DNA of 17,598 bases, from assembly GCA_934654475.1 (NCBI GenBank), contig CAKUFZ010000031.1, forward strand, positions 1 to 17,598, in the 5' to 3' direction. The position numbers were made by a program, and so were the translations under genes. Source of the DNA: an uncultured Coriobacteriales bacterium. GTDB taxonomy: Bacteria > Actinomycetota > Coriobacteriia > Coriobacteriales > UMGS124. The notes under the pieces are model-generated. The model was not told where the DNA came from, did no database searches, and saw nothing but the letters and a program-made list of their open reading frames with translations. Below, in pieces: positions 8,575-14,752 of this stretch. How positions within the stretch are numbered: the stretch's first letter is position 1; each line of letters opens with the position of its first letter.

Positions 8575-9969
8575 TTACAGACCCAGGGCGCTCTGAATGA
8601 GCAGGATGACGAGCAGGATGGGGGCAACGTAGCGGATGAGTGCGAAGAACATGCGCTTGAAGTAGAACTTCTGGCCGTCGGCCTCGCCCTCGTCGGTGAC
8701 CCAAGAGGGCTTGAGCACCCAGCCGAACAGAATGCAGGAAATGAGCGCGATGATGGGCATGAGCACGCTGTTGGTGACGTAGTCGAAGACGTCGAGAATC
8801 TGCGCGGTGCTGCCGTTGGGGAGCGGAAGCTCGAAGTAGAAGGCGGTGTAGCCCAGGCACACAACGATGGCGCCCACGGCCGCGCCGAGGAAGCCGATGG
8901 TCGTGGCCTTGCCGCGGGGCATGTGAGTCTGCTCCATGCAGCCGGCAACGACGACCTCGAGGATCGAGACGCAGGACGTGAGGGCCGCGAGGGTCACCAT
9001 CAGGAAGAAGGCCGCGCCCACGACGCCGCCGACCGGGCCCATGGCGGCAAAGACTTTGGGCAGGGAGACGAACATCAGGCTGGGGCCGGCGGCGCTCAGG
9101 CCATCGGTGCCCGTGAAGACGAACACGGCGGGGATGATCATGACGCCGGCAAGGAACGCGACGGCGGTGTCGATGCCGATGACCTGCAGCGCGTTCTTGG
9201 AAAGGTTGTCTTCCTTGCGCATGTAGGAGCTGTAGGTGACCATGATGCCCATGGCCAGGGAGAGCGAGAAGAACGCCTGTCCCACAGCATCCATGATGGT
9301 GCGGCCCAGGCTGCTGAGCGTGAGGCCCTCAAGGTTGGGGATGACGAGGACGGAGAGGCCCTCAAGGCCGGTGCGCGTGGTGCCGTCGGCGTCGGTCGTG
9401 GAAAGCGTGAGCGAGAAGATGGCGATGCCAATGGCAAGCACAATCAGAATGGGCATGAGGACCTTGCCCGAACGCTCGATGCCCTTCTGAACGCCCGCCG
9501 CGATGATGAGCGCGGTGAGGGCCAGGAAGAGCAGCGTGAACACCAAAGGAGCGATGGGCGAGGTGATGAACGACGTGAAGAACCCATCAGCCGCCGCATC
9601 GACGCCAGACCCCGTTACGAAGACAAAGAGGTACTCAAGCACCCAGCCGCCAATGACCACGTAGTACATGAGGATGATGGACGGCACGATGAATGCGAGC
9701 TTGCCCAGGAAGCCGAACTTGGGCTCGGCGGCCTTATAGGCGTTGAGGGCGGAGAGGCCTGTGCGACGGCCAAGCGCCATCTCGCTCGTCATGATGGCGT
9801 AGCCGAGGGTGAAGACCAGGATGAGGTAGATGACGAGGAACAGGCCGCCGCCGTCCTTTGCCGCGACGGTGGGGAAACGCCACAGGTTTCCCAGACCCAC
9901 TGCGCTGCCAGCGGTTGCCAGAACGAAGCCCAGCTTGCTGGCAAACGACGATTTTGTATGCGCTGTCAT
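8575..9969 (-). CDS. Sodium-dependent transporter, NSS/SNF family
   Basis: This encodes a 464-residue cytoplasmic-membrane protein that uses the sodium gradient to import a small solute; bacterial relatives (LeuT, TnaT, MhsT) take up amino acids. The family signature is plain near the N-terminus: ATAGSAVGLGNLWRFP (from about residue 19), which forms part of the Na+ and substrate site in this family, followed by the GGG and a glycine/aromatic-rich helix. GVQKGIERSGKVLMP is the conserved loop around helix 5. I see about 11-12 hydrophobic segments, usual for bacterial members. The start at 9969 is chosen because GAAAGG lies 7 nt upstream; an in-frame ATG at 10041 would add 24 atypical residues. 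The LuxR regulator gene lies 90 bp upstream on the same strand, so the two may be co-transcribed. The substrate cannot be assigned. Confidence 0.95.
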   Translation of the reverse strand: MTAHTKSSFASKLGFVLATAGSAVGLGNLWRFPTVAAKDGGGLFLVIYLILVFTLGYAIMTSEMALGRRTGLSALNAYKAAEPKFGFLGKLAFIVPSIILMYYVVIGGWVLEYLFVFVTGSGVDAAADGFFTSFITSPIAPLVFTLLFLALTALIIAAGVQKGIERSGKVLMPILIVLAIGIAIFSLTLSTTDADGTTRTGLEGLSVLVIPNLEGLTLSSLGRTIMDAVGQAFFSLSLAMGIMVTYSSYMRKEDNLSKNALQVIGIDTAVAFLAGVMIIPAVFVFTGTDGLSAAGPSLMFVSLPKVFAAMGPVGGVVGAAFFLMVTLAALTSCVSILEVVVAGCMEQTHMPRGKATTIGFLGAAVGAIVVCLGYTAFYFELPLPNGSTAQILDVFDYVTNSVLMPIIALISCILFGWVLKPSWVTDEGEADGQKFYFKRMFFALIRYVAPILLVILLIQSALGL

Positions 9970-9976
9970 ACAGTTG

Positions 9977-9982
9977 CCTTTC
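9977..9982 (-). promoter_or_regulatory. Ribosome binding site deciding the transporter start
   Basis: GAAAGG on the minus strand sits 7 nt before the ATG at 9969. It supports MTAHTKSSF as the N-terminus rather than the upstream in-frame ATG. Confidence 0.75.
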
Positions 9983-10007
9983 AATCGCTGCCAATAGATT
10001 GGGAGGC

Positions 10008-10036
10008 ATAATAGCAGCGATTTTGCATATTTATGC
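10008..10036 (-). promoter_or_regulatory. Possible transporter promoter with palindrome GCATATTTATGC
   Basis: In the 90-bp gap between the regulator and the transporter, the minus strand carries a -10-like TATTAT (10013-10008). A perfect 12-bp palindrome, GCATATTTATGC (10025-10036), overlaps where a -35 element would fall. No good -35 hexamer is seen, which would fit an activator-dependent promoter. The same palindrome form, GCATAAATATGC, occurs at 10121-10132 within the regulator gene. Confidence 0.3.
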
Positions 10037-10059
10037 GCCAACTCGCCAGGCGGCGTGAA

Positions 10060-11628
10060 TTAGCACTCAGTTGCCTCAAAAAGGTCGAGGAGTTCCTGCT
10101 TGTTGTGGATGCCGAGTTTTGCATAAATATGCTTAACGTGGCCACGCACGGTGTTCTCGGAAATGATGAACGCCTCGGCAATGTGCGCCTTGCTGCGCCC
10201 GCGCACAAGCAGGCCCAAGATCTCGCCCTCGCGGCGCGTGAGGCCGTACTCCTGCGCAAGCTTCTCGCAACGCTGGCCAATGAGGTCGGCATGCGTAGTC
10301 GGGGCTTGCGCGGGCGAGTTGGGTGCGGCGCTCTGTGGCATGCTCTTGGTTTCTTGCGTGCTGGCGCGAACCTCGCCGGCAGCCATCGCGTCGAGCTCGC
10401 TGTGCAGGGCCGCAGTGCGCTTGGCGGGGGTGTCCTCGTCGTCGCCCTCGTTGAGCTCGGCAAACACCAGGTGGTTGCCGTCGGAGGAGGCGTCCATCAC
10501 AAAGAGGGTCACCATGACGAGAATCCATACCACGACCGCCATGGCAAGCAGGTAGTTCTGTCCCGAAGAGACCATGGCGTCGCCGATCATCTTTCCCACG
10601 GTAAACGGCAGCGAGTAGGAAATCCAGCCTACGGCAAACACCGCGACGGGGTTGTAGGCGCTGTGCCGCGCCACGTCGGCAATGGCGAGGAACAGAAAGA
10701 CGATGAGGAACGTCTGCGCTGTGCGCACAAGCGAGAGCATGAAGCTCGAGGCACCGGGGCCGATGTAGGGCTCAAAGATGAGCGCCGTGGCCATGAGGAC
10801 AAGGATGATGCGCCAGGTGCGGCTGAAGTTGAGACCGCGCTTGAGCCCGGCAAGCCAGCCCACCATGAGAAGTGCGAGCACAATCTCGCCGCCGTGATGC
10901 ACCAGGACCGAGGCGTGGTAGGGCTGCGGCAGCCCCTCGAGCATTACCGACTGCACCATGCCGAACGTCAGGCTGAAGATGGCGACTCCCACGGTGAGGC
11001 GTACGAGCGAGGCAACGGTGCGCCAGTTGTAGTAGATGTTGGGCTCCGTGGACGTCTCGGGCGGGTTCTTCTTTGCCCGTGCGGCGCAGGCGAAGCACAC
11101 CCAGGGGATCACGGCGAGGATTGCGCCTGCCGCCGGGGCATCCAGAAGGTCGATGACGGCCTTGCCCGCCGACCCCACCGCCATGGTCAAGAAGACAAGG
11201 GCGCCTGCAAGGCGCAGGTCGAGCTTGGCGTAGAACTGGCACCAGCGCGCATAAGCCCACGTCACGCCGATGCCGCCCGCTCCGGCTGCGAGCCCGGCGC
11301 CGAGGGCCCCCTGCACCGGCAGCACCCCTGCGAGCACAAGCGCGCACAGAGACATGCACACGGCGCTGACGATGTCGGCCGCGCGCAGGATTCCCTCAGG
11401 CAAGCCATGCTGCCTTTTGTCTGCGCTGCGCCAGCATTGGGTTGCAACGAGCAGCAAGAGGGCAAGCGTGGCCGACTGCACGAGGTACATCACGGCCATC
11501 GTCGAGATGTCTTCGCTCACCGAGGGCCGGTGCGTGGTGCAGTAGATCCACATGTGGACGAAGCACAGGCCGAAGTAGCACGGCCGCAGGTTTTTCAGGA
11601 GCGACAACGTCGGACACCTCTCTTGCAT
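10060..11628 (-). CDS. Membrane-embedded LuxR-family transcriptional regulator
   Basis: This encodes about 522 residues. The N-terminal 380 or so are strongly hydrophobic, with roughly 10-12 predicted membrane segments (for example LVQSATLALLLLVATQ and FLIVFLFLAIADVA). A polar linker rich in Asp, Glu, Ala and Gln follows, and then a C-terminal LuxR/GerE helix-turn-helix: LTRREGEILGLLVRGRSKAH, then SENTVRGHVKHIYAKLGI. This layout is common in gut Coriobacteriia, often beside respiratory reductase genes. It probably senses a small molecule at or in the membrane and controls the divergent reductase, the downstream transporter, or both. The start is uncertain: ATG at 11628 (MQERCP) and ATG at 11655 (MLYHDC) are both possible, and neither has a clear ribosome binding site. 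A frame open further upstream to 11889 runs into the divergent promoter region and is unlikely to be translated. Confidence 0.92.
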   Translation of the reverse strand: MQERCPTLSLLKNLRPCYFGLCFVHMWIYCTTHRPSVSEDISTMAVMYLVQSATLALLLLVATQCWRSADKRQHGLPEGILRAADIVSAVCMSLCALVLAGVLPVQGALGAGLAAGAGGIGVTWAYARWCQFYAKLDLRLAGALVFLTMAVGSAGKAVIDLLDAPAAGAILAVIPWVCFACAARAKKNPPETSTEPNIYYNWRTVASLVRLTVGVAIFSLTFGMVQSVMLEGLPQPYHASVLVHHGGEIVLALLMVGWLAGLKRGLNFSRTWRIILVLMATALIFEPYIGPGASSFMLSLVRTAQTFLIVFLFLAIADVARHSAYNPVAVFAVGWISYSLPFTVGKMIGDAMVSSGQNYLLAMAVVVWILVMVTLFVMDASSDGNHLVFAELNEGDDEDTPAKRTAALHSELDAMAAGEVRASTQETKSMPQSAAPNSPAQAPTTHADLIGQRCEKLAQEYGLTRREGEILGLLVRGRSKAHIAEAFIISENTVRGHVKHIYAKLGIHNKQELLDLFEATEC

Positions 11629-11699
11629 CAGGAAGTTACAGTCATGATACAACATGGCGAAAGGGGTGTGCCGATGAGTCGCACTGCGGATTTTAAAAA

Positions 11700-11759
11700 A
11701 GTACCCGAATGGGGTTGTATGAGTTCTACCAGGCCTTTTCCTGCATAGTACCCGTTTGG
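11700..11759 (+). promoter_or_regulatory. Direct repeats AGTACCCGWWTGG in the divergent promoter region
   Basis: AGTACCCGAATGG (11700-11712) and AGTACCCGTTTGG (11747-11759) are copies of one 13-bp site, 47 bp apart. They lie between the LuxR gene and the reductase gene in a 263-bp divergent intergenic region. They are candidate operators for the LuxR regulator. No convincing -35/-10 pair is seen. Confidence 0.4.
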
Positions 11760-11875
11760 TGCCGTTTCCTGTGCGCTTGTTTGCGCCGTACAGTTCACTT
11801 TGTCCGAGCGGGGCTGGCGCGCAACCCCGCAAGGCACGAGGGGCCGTTCGCCTCATACGGGACCAACCACTTATT

Positions 11876-11881
11876 AAGGAG
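11876..11881 (+). promoter_or_regulatory. Ribosome binding site for the reductase
   Basis: AAGGAG ends 10 nt before the ATG at 11892. It selects the start that gives a clean Tat signal peptide, rather than the in-frame ATG at 11709. Confidence 0.75.
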
Positions 11882-11891
11882 CGTGGCATTC

Positions 11892-13748
11892 ATGGAACTT
11901 GCCAAGAGCCTTTACGCGCAGAACATCACCCGTCGTAGCTTCTCCGTCGCGGTTGCGGGCCTTGCCGGCGCCGTTGCGCTTTCCGGCGCAACCAAGCACG
12001 TCGCCCTCGCCGAGGAGGCGCTTTCTTTCACCGCCGGCACCTACACGGGTACCGGCACGGGCAACGGCGGCGACATCGTTGTCGATGTGACCTTCTCCGA
12101 CACCGCGCTGGAGTCCATCGAGGTCACCTCTCAGTCCGAGACGCCCGCCGTTGTGGGCGACGGCGCCATCGACATCATGGTCGAGCGCATCGTTGATGCC
12201 CAGAGCGTCGGCGTCGACACCGTTTCCGGTGCCACCATCACCTCTCAGGGCATCATCGATGCCGTGACCGACGCCGCCCAGCAGGCCGGCGCCCCCGAGG
12301 CCTTCTTTGCTGCCGTTGAGACCGAGAAGTCCACTGAGACGGTCGAGCTTGAGGCTGACGCCATCGTCGTGGGCGGCGGCGGCGCTGGCATGAGCTGCAC
12401 CATCCGCCTTGAGGAGCAGGGCAAGCACGTCATCCTGCTTGAGAAGACCTACCGTCTGGGCGGCTCCATTTCCGTGTCCGGCGGCAACCAGGTCGTGTGC
12501 GGCTCCCAGCTGCAGATTGACTGCGGTGTGACCGAGGACACTCCCGAGCAGATGATCGCCGACTTCCAGGAGAACGGCGAGAACATGTGCGACGAGGAGC
12601 TCATCAGCCTGTACGCCTACAACGTGGGCGAGGTCACCGACTGGCTTAACCAGACCTACGACCTGGAGTACAACACCGACGCCGGCCTGCACCAGCTCGC
12701 CGAGTACACCTACAACCGCGAGCTCGCCTACATGGGCGGCGGCTATATGGCAGCCGAGACCCTGAAGGAGACCATCGCCGGCACTGACTGCGACGTCATG
12801 ACCAATACCCGCGCCGTGGCGCTGCTGACCGACAACGGCGCTGTCGTGGGCGTGAAGGCCGAGGGCGCCGACGGCACCACCTATGTCATCCACGCCGACT
12901 CCGTCGTGCTGGCCACCGGTGGCTACGGCAATGCCGAGGACTGGCTCACCGAGGAGCTCGCCGAGCACTCGCTGTACTACGGCCTGCTGACCTCCACGGG
13001 CGACGGCCTCACCATGGCCACGGCTGACGACGTCGACGCCGCTACCACCATGCTCGACTACGCCAAGCTTTACCCCAACGGCGTCGAGGTCTCCAAGCAC
13101 CGCGCCAAGTCCACCATCGACGGCAACCTCGTCGTGTGGCCGATGAGCGCCATCCTGGTGTCCCCCGAGGGCGAGCGCGTCGTCAACGAGAAGGACTCCA
13201 ACCACCACATCCTCGAGGTCGAGCAGCAGCAGACCAACTCCATGCTCTTCCTGCTCATGGACGCCGAGAACTGGGAGGCTTGGTACGCGAAGCTCCCCGG
13301 CACCGGCTTCAACATGAAGGCCGTCGAGGGCTACCTTGAGGCCAACGGTTCCTCCACGCCCATCTTCGCCCATGCCGACACCCTTGAGGAGCTTGCTGGC
13401 CTCGTGGGCATGGACCCGGCTGTGCTCACGCAGACCGTGGAGGACTACAACGCTGGCGTTGAGGCTGGTCAGGACGAGTTCGGCCGCACGGGCGACAACC
13501 TCAAGATGAAGATCGGCGGGGGCCCGTACTACCTGGTCGAGCAGAAGCCCCGTTACGCCACCACCATGGGCGGCCTCGTGGTCAACGGCTCGCTCGAGGT
13601 TCAGAACAACGCCGGCGAGTCCATCCAGGGCCTGTTCGCCTGCGGCGAGGTCGTGGGCGCCGTCATGGGCTCCAACAGCCCCTCTGGTGCCAACAACGGC
13701 TGGGCTCTGACTTCCGGCAAGCTTGCCGCCGACACCATCTGTGCGTAA
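11892..13748 (+). CDS. Tat-exported FMN-binding/FAD-dependent reductase (fumarate/urocanate reductase-like)
   Basis: This encodes 618 residues. The N-terminus has a twin-arginine signal (NITRRSFSVAVAGLAG, RR at 14-15) with a hydrophobic stretch ending near ALAEE at 41, so the protein is exported already folded. Residues about 45-130 form an FMN-binding domain with DTVSGATITS (109-118); Thr115 of SGAT is the expected site of covalent FMN attachment by ApbE. From about 155 an FAD_binding_2 domain begins with GGGGAG (161-166) and ILLEK. It ends with GGLVVN (560-565) and GLFACGE (580-586). Relatives are fumarate, urocanate and related flavoprotein reductases that pass electrons to organic acceptors outside the cytoplasm. 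The NRLGG motif of fumarate reductases reads NSPSG here (595-599), so the substrate is probably not fumarate. No cytochrome or ApbE partner is present in the window. It is divergent from the LuxR gene, its likely regulator, and ends before a terminator. Confidence 0.93.
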   Translation: MELAKSLYAQNITRRSFSVAVAGLAGAVALSGATKHVALAEEALSFTAGTYTGTGTGNGGDIVVDVTFSDTALESIEVTSQSETPAVVGDGAIDIMVERIVDAQSVGVDTVSGATITSQGIIDAVTDAAQQAGAPEAFFAAVETEKSTETVELEADAIVVGGGGAGMSCTIRLEEQGKHVILLEKTYRLGGSISVSGGNQVVCGSQLQIDCGVTEDTPEQMIADFQENGENMCDEELISLYAYNVGEVTDWLNQTYDLEYNTDAGLHQLAEYTYNRELAYMGGGYMAAETLKETIAGTDCDVMTNTRAVALLTDNGAVVGVKAEGADGTTYVIHADSVVLATGGYGNAEDWLTEELAEHSLYYGLLTSTGDGLTMATADDVDAATTMLDYAKLYPNGVEVSKHRAKSTIDGNLVVWPMSAILVSPEGERVVNEKDSNHHILEVEQQQTNSMLFLLMDAENWEAWYAKLPGTGFNMKAVEGYLEANGSSTPIFAHADTLEELAGLVGMDPAVLTQTVEDYNAGVEAGQDEFGRTGDNLKMKIGGGPYYLVEQKPRYATTMGGLVVNGSLEVQNNAGESIQGLFACGEVVGAVMGSNSPSGANNGWALTSGKLAADTICA

Positions 13749-13806
13749 AGCCGCACATATAAACGTCGGGTAGGGGAGAGTCCCCGCTCGATGGCACTTG
13801 TGAAAC

Positions 13807-13846
13807 GAAGGAGGGCGTTCCCATAACGGAGCGCCCTCCTTCTTTG
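13807..13846 (+). terminator. Terminator of the reductase gene
   Basis: GAAGGAGGGCG (13807-13817) pairs perfectly with CGCCCTCCTTC (13832-13842), with a further TCC/GGA pairing in the loop, followed by TTT. It lies about 60 bp after the stop codon. Confidence 0.88.
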
Positions 13847-13878
13847 CGTTGCTGCCCATGTGATATCCCTTGCATGAA

Positions 13879-13967
13879 CCAAATAACATACATTTCAACT
13901 GTCGAGATGTATGTTATTTGGCAAAACCCCAGTTGGCGAAAAATTCGTTTTGCTGAAATGTATGTTA
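13879..13967. repeat. AT-rich inverted repeats of the motif TAACATACATTTC
   Basis: CCAAATAACATACAT (13879-13893) is an exact inverted match of ATGTATGTTATTTGG (13907-13921). With inner pairs, the arms reach 18 bp around a 7-nt loop. A third half-site, GAAATGTATGTTA (13955-13967), is the exact reverse complement of 13884-13896. The stretch is clearly more AT-rich than its surroundings. It holds no supportable gene and lies between the reductase terminator and the 5S gene. Confidence 0.9.
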
Positions 13968-14020
13968 AATGCAAAGCTTTGGGTGCCAGCAGGGGAGCAT
14001 CTCGACCCTGCCGACAAACA

Positions 14021-14040
14021 AAAAAAGAGCCAATACGGCT
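14021..14040 (-). terminator. Probable terminator of the 5S rRNA gene
   Basis: On the minus strand AGCC and GGCT form a short 4-bp stem with a GTATT loop, then C and a run of six T (14026-14021). It lies just past the 5S 3' end. The stem is weak, but the T-run and position fit. Confidence 0.55.
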
Positions 14041-14046
14041 TGTGGG

Positions 14047-14161
14047 ATGGCGACGCCCTACTCTCCCACAGGGTTGCCCCTGCAGTACCATCGGCGCGTG
14101 TGGGCTTAACTTCCGGGTTCGGTATGGGACCGGGTGTACCCCCACAGCAAGAATCGCCAGC
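14047..14161 (-). rRNA. rrf: 5S ribosomal RNA
   Basis: Read on the minus strand, it contains the conserved 5S segments in order: ACCCGGTCCCAT, CCGAACCCGGAAGTTAAGCC, GCGCCGATGGTACTGC and GTGGGAGAGTAGG. The ends pair as helix I (TGGCGA with TCGCCA), and the flanks TGTGGG and CCCACA extend the pairing. The boundaries are set from this helix and may be off by a few bases. The minus-strand upstream side, where a 23S gene would normally lie, instead holds hairpins and a small protein gene, so this 5S is not part of a 16S-23S-5S operon in this window. Confidence 0.96.
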
Positions 14162-14188
14162 CCACAAGAAGCATTGGCTCTCATGGAC

Positions 14189-14213
14189 GTCCTTTGCGCT
14201 AAGCGCTGAGGAC
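14189..14213. repeat. Hairpin just upstream of the 5S gene
   Basis: GTCCT-TT-GCGCT pairs with AGCGC-TG-AGGAC in a nested imperfect stem with a single-base A loop centre (14201). It lies about 28 bp before the 5S 5' end. It could be a processing stem or a remnant of a 23S-5S spacer. Confidence 0.6.
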
Positions 14214-14224
14214 AAGAAAGAATT

Positions 14225-14277
14225 ATGCGCCCATAATCGCGAAGAGGCAAGTACATTCTTTCGGATTATGGGCGCAT
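14225..14277 (-). terminator. Large inverted repeat, possible terminator of the 54-residue protein gene
   Basis: ATGCGCCCATAATC (14225-14238) is an exact inverted match of GATTATGGGCGCAT (14264-14277). A few more pairs form inside after a one-base bulge. On the minus strand it follows the small gene's stop by 25 bp and is followed by AATTCTTTCTT. The loop is large for a terminator, so a processing stem is an alternative. Confidence 0.5.
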
Positions 14278-14301
14278 CACATGTTAAACACAACTAGGAC
14301 C

Positions 14302-14466
14302 TTACATGATGCCGAGCATGGGGGCGGCGACGAGGGCGAGGCCGCATGCGGTGGAGAAGGCGTAGGCAGCGCGGCCGGCAGCTTCGGTACGGTTGCGGTC
14401 GAGCATGATGGCGCCGCCCAGGGCGATGATGAGGCCGATGCCGATGGCGAGGATGGTGAACAGCAT
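14302..14466 (-). CDS. Small membrane protein of unknown function, 54 residues
   Basis: The product begins MLFTILAIGIGLIIALGGAI, a first membrane helix. A short basic/polar loop follows (LDRNRTEAAGRAAY), then a second helix (STACGLALVAAPMLGIM) to the end. The start at 14466 is chosen because AAAGGAG lies 8 nt upstream. An in-frame ATG at 14556 would add a basic 30-residue leader without a good site. I recognise no family. The protein is probably a two-helix inner-membrane hairpin. It is a single-gene unit, divergent from the Crp-type regulator and upstream of the 5S gene on the same strand. A -10-like TATAGT lies at 14567-14562 on the minus strand, with no good -35. The clear ribosome binding site and intact helices argue that it is real. 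Confidence 0.7.
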   Translation of the reverse strand: MLFTILAIGIGLIIALGGAIMLDRNRTEAAGRAAYAFSTACGLALVAAPMLGIM

Positions 14467-14474
14467 AGGTGGTG

Positions 14475-14481
14475 CTCCTTT
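14475..14481 (-). promoter_or_regulatory. Ribosome binding site of the 54-residue protein
   Basis: AAAGGAG on the minus strand is 8 nt before the ATG at 14466 and decides the short start. Confidence 0.8.
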
Positions 14482-14594
14482 CGATCCAGCGCGTTGTTTC
14501 TTGTGTTTGAAGGCGGCCCTTCCGTCTTCCTTTGCGCGCTTTACTTCGTTTGACAAAGCGCACTATACCCATCTTTTTGGTTCAAATCCGTTGT

Positions 14595-14609
14595 AAAACC
14601 AACGGTTTT
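14595..14609 (+). promoter_or_regulatory. Palindrome AAAACC-AAC-GGTTTT, candidate operator and promoter zone
   Basis: A perfect 6-3-6 inverted repeat lies between TTGTAA (14591-14596) and TAAATC (14614-14619), which are spaced 17 bp like weak -35/-10 boxes. It lies in the divergent region between the 54-residue protein gene and the Crp-family gene. A dimeric regulator could bind here, possibly the Crp-family protein itself. Confidence 0.35.
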
Positions 14610-14739
14610 CTGTTAAATCTAAACCGCTCATGTCAAAACATCGACCGTTCACCTCTGTGATGGGTTTGAGTGCAAACGGTGGCCGCGCTATGGTGGACGG
14701 CGTTATCCATGCGCGCGCACTCCCTATGCGCGCCCTGAG

Positions 14740-14745
14740 AAGGAG
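14740..14745 (+). promoter_or_regulatory. Ribosome binding site deciding the Crp-family start
   Basis: AAGGAG lies 7 nt before the ATG at 14753. It fixes the start at MDFYYIMRS rather than the in-frame ATG at 14630. Confidence 0.85.
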
Positions 14746-14752
14746 CTTGGGT

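Noticed and set aside
8410..10011. 533-codon plus-strand ORF opposite the transporter gene
   Set aside because: Composition is dominated by Gly, Glu, Asp, Arg and His, as expected of an antisense shadow of a GC-rich membrane protein gene; it has no family signature.
10033..11748. 571-codon plus-strand ORF opposite the LuxR gene
   Set aside because: Antisense shadow of the LuxR gene; His/Gly/Arg-rich with no ribosome binding site.
11629..11889. N-terminal extension of the LuxR protein to ATG 11889
   Set aside because: The extra residues are Arg/Pro-rich and unlike the family, have no ribosome binding site, and would cover the whole divergent promoter region.
11874..13898. 674-codon minus-strand ORF opposite the reductase
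   Set aside because: Antisense shadow made of Gly/Val/His/Leu runs; it crosses the reductase terminator and promoter regions.
13844..14297. Overlapping short ORFs on both strands through the 5S region (for example 13844-14209 and 13911-14297)
   Set aside because: They run through the 5S rRNA gene and inverted repeats and lack ribosome binding sites.
13749..14302. Insertion sequence or transposase remnant around the 5S
   Set aside because: Inverted repeats are present, but no transposase fragment and no target-site duplication could be recognised.
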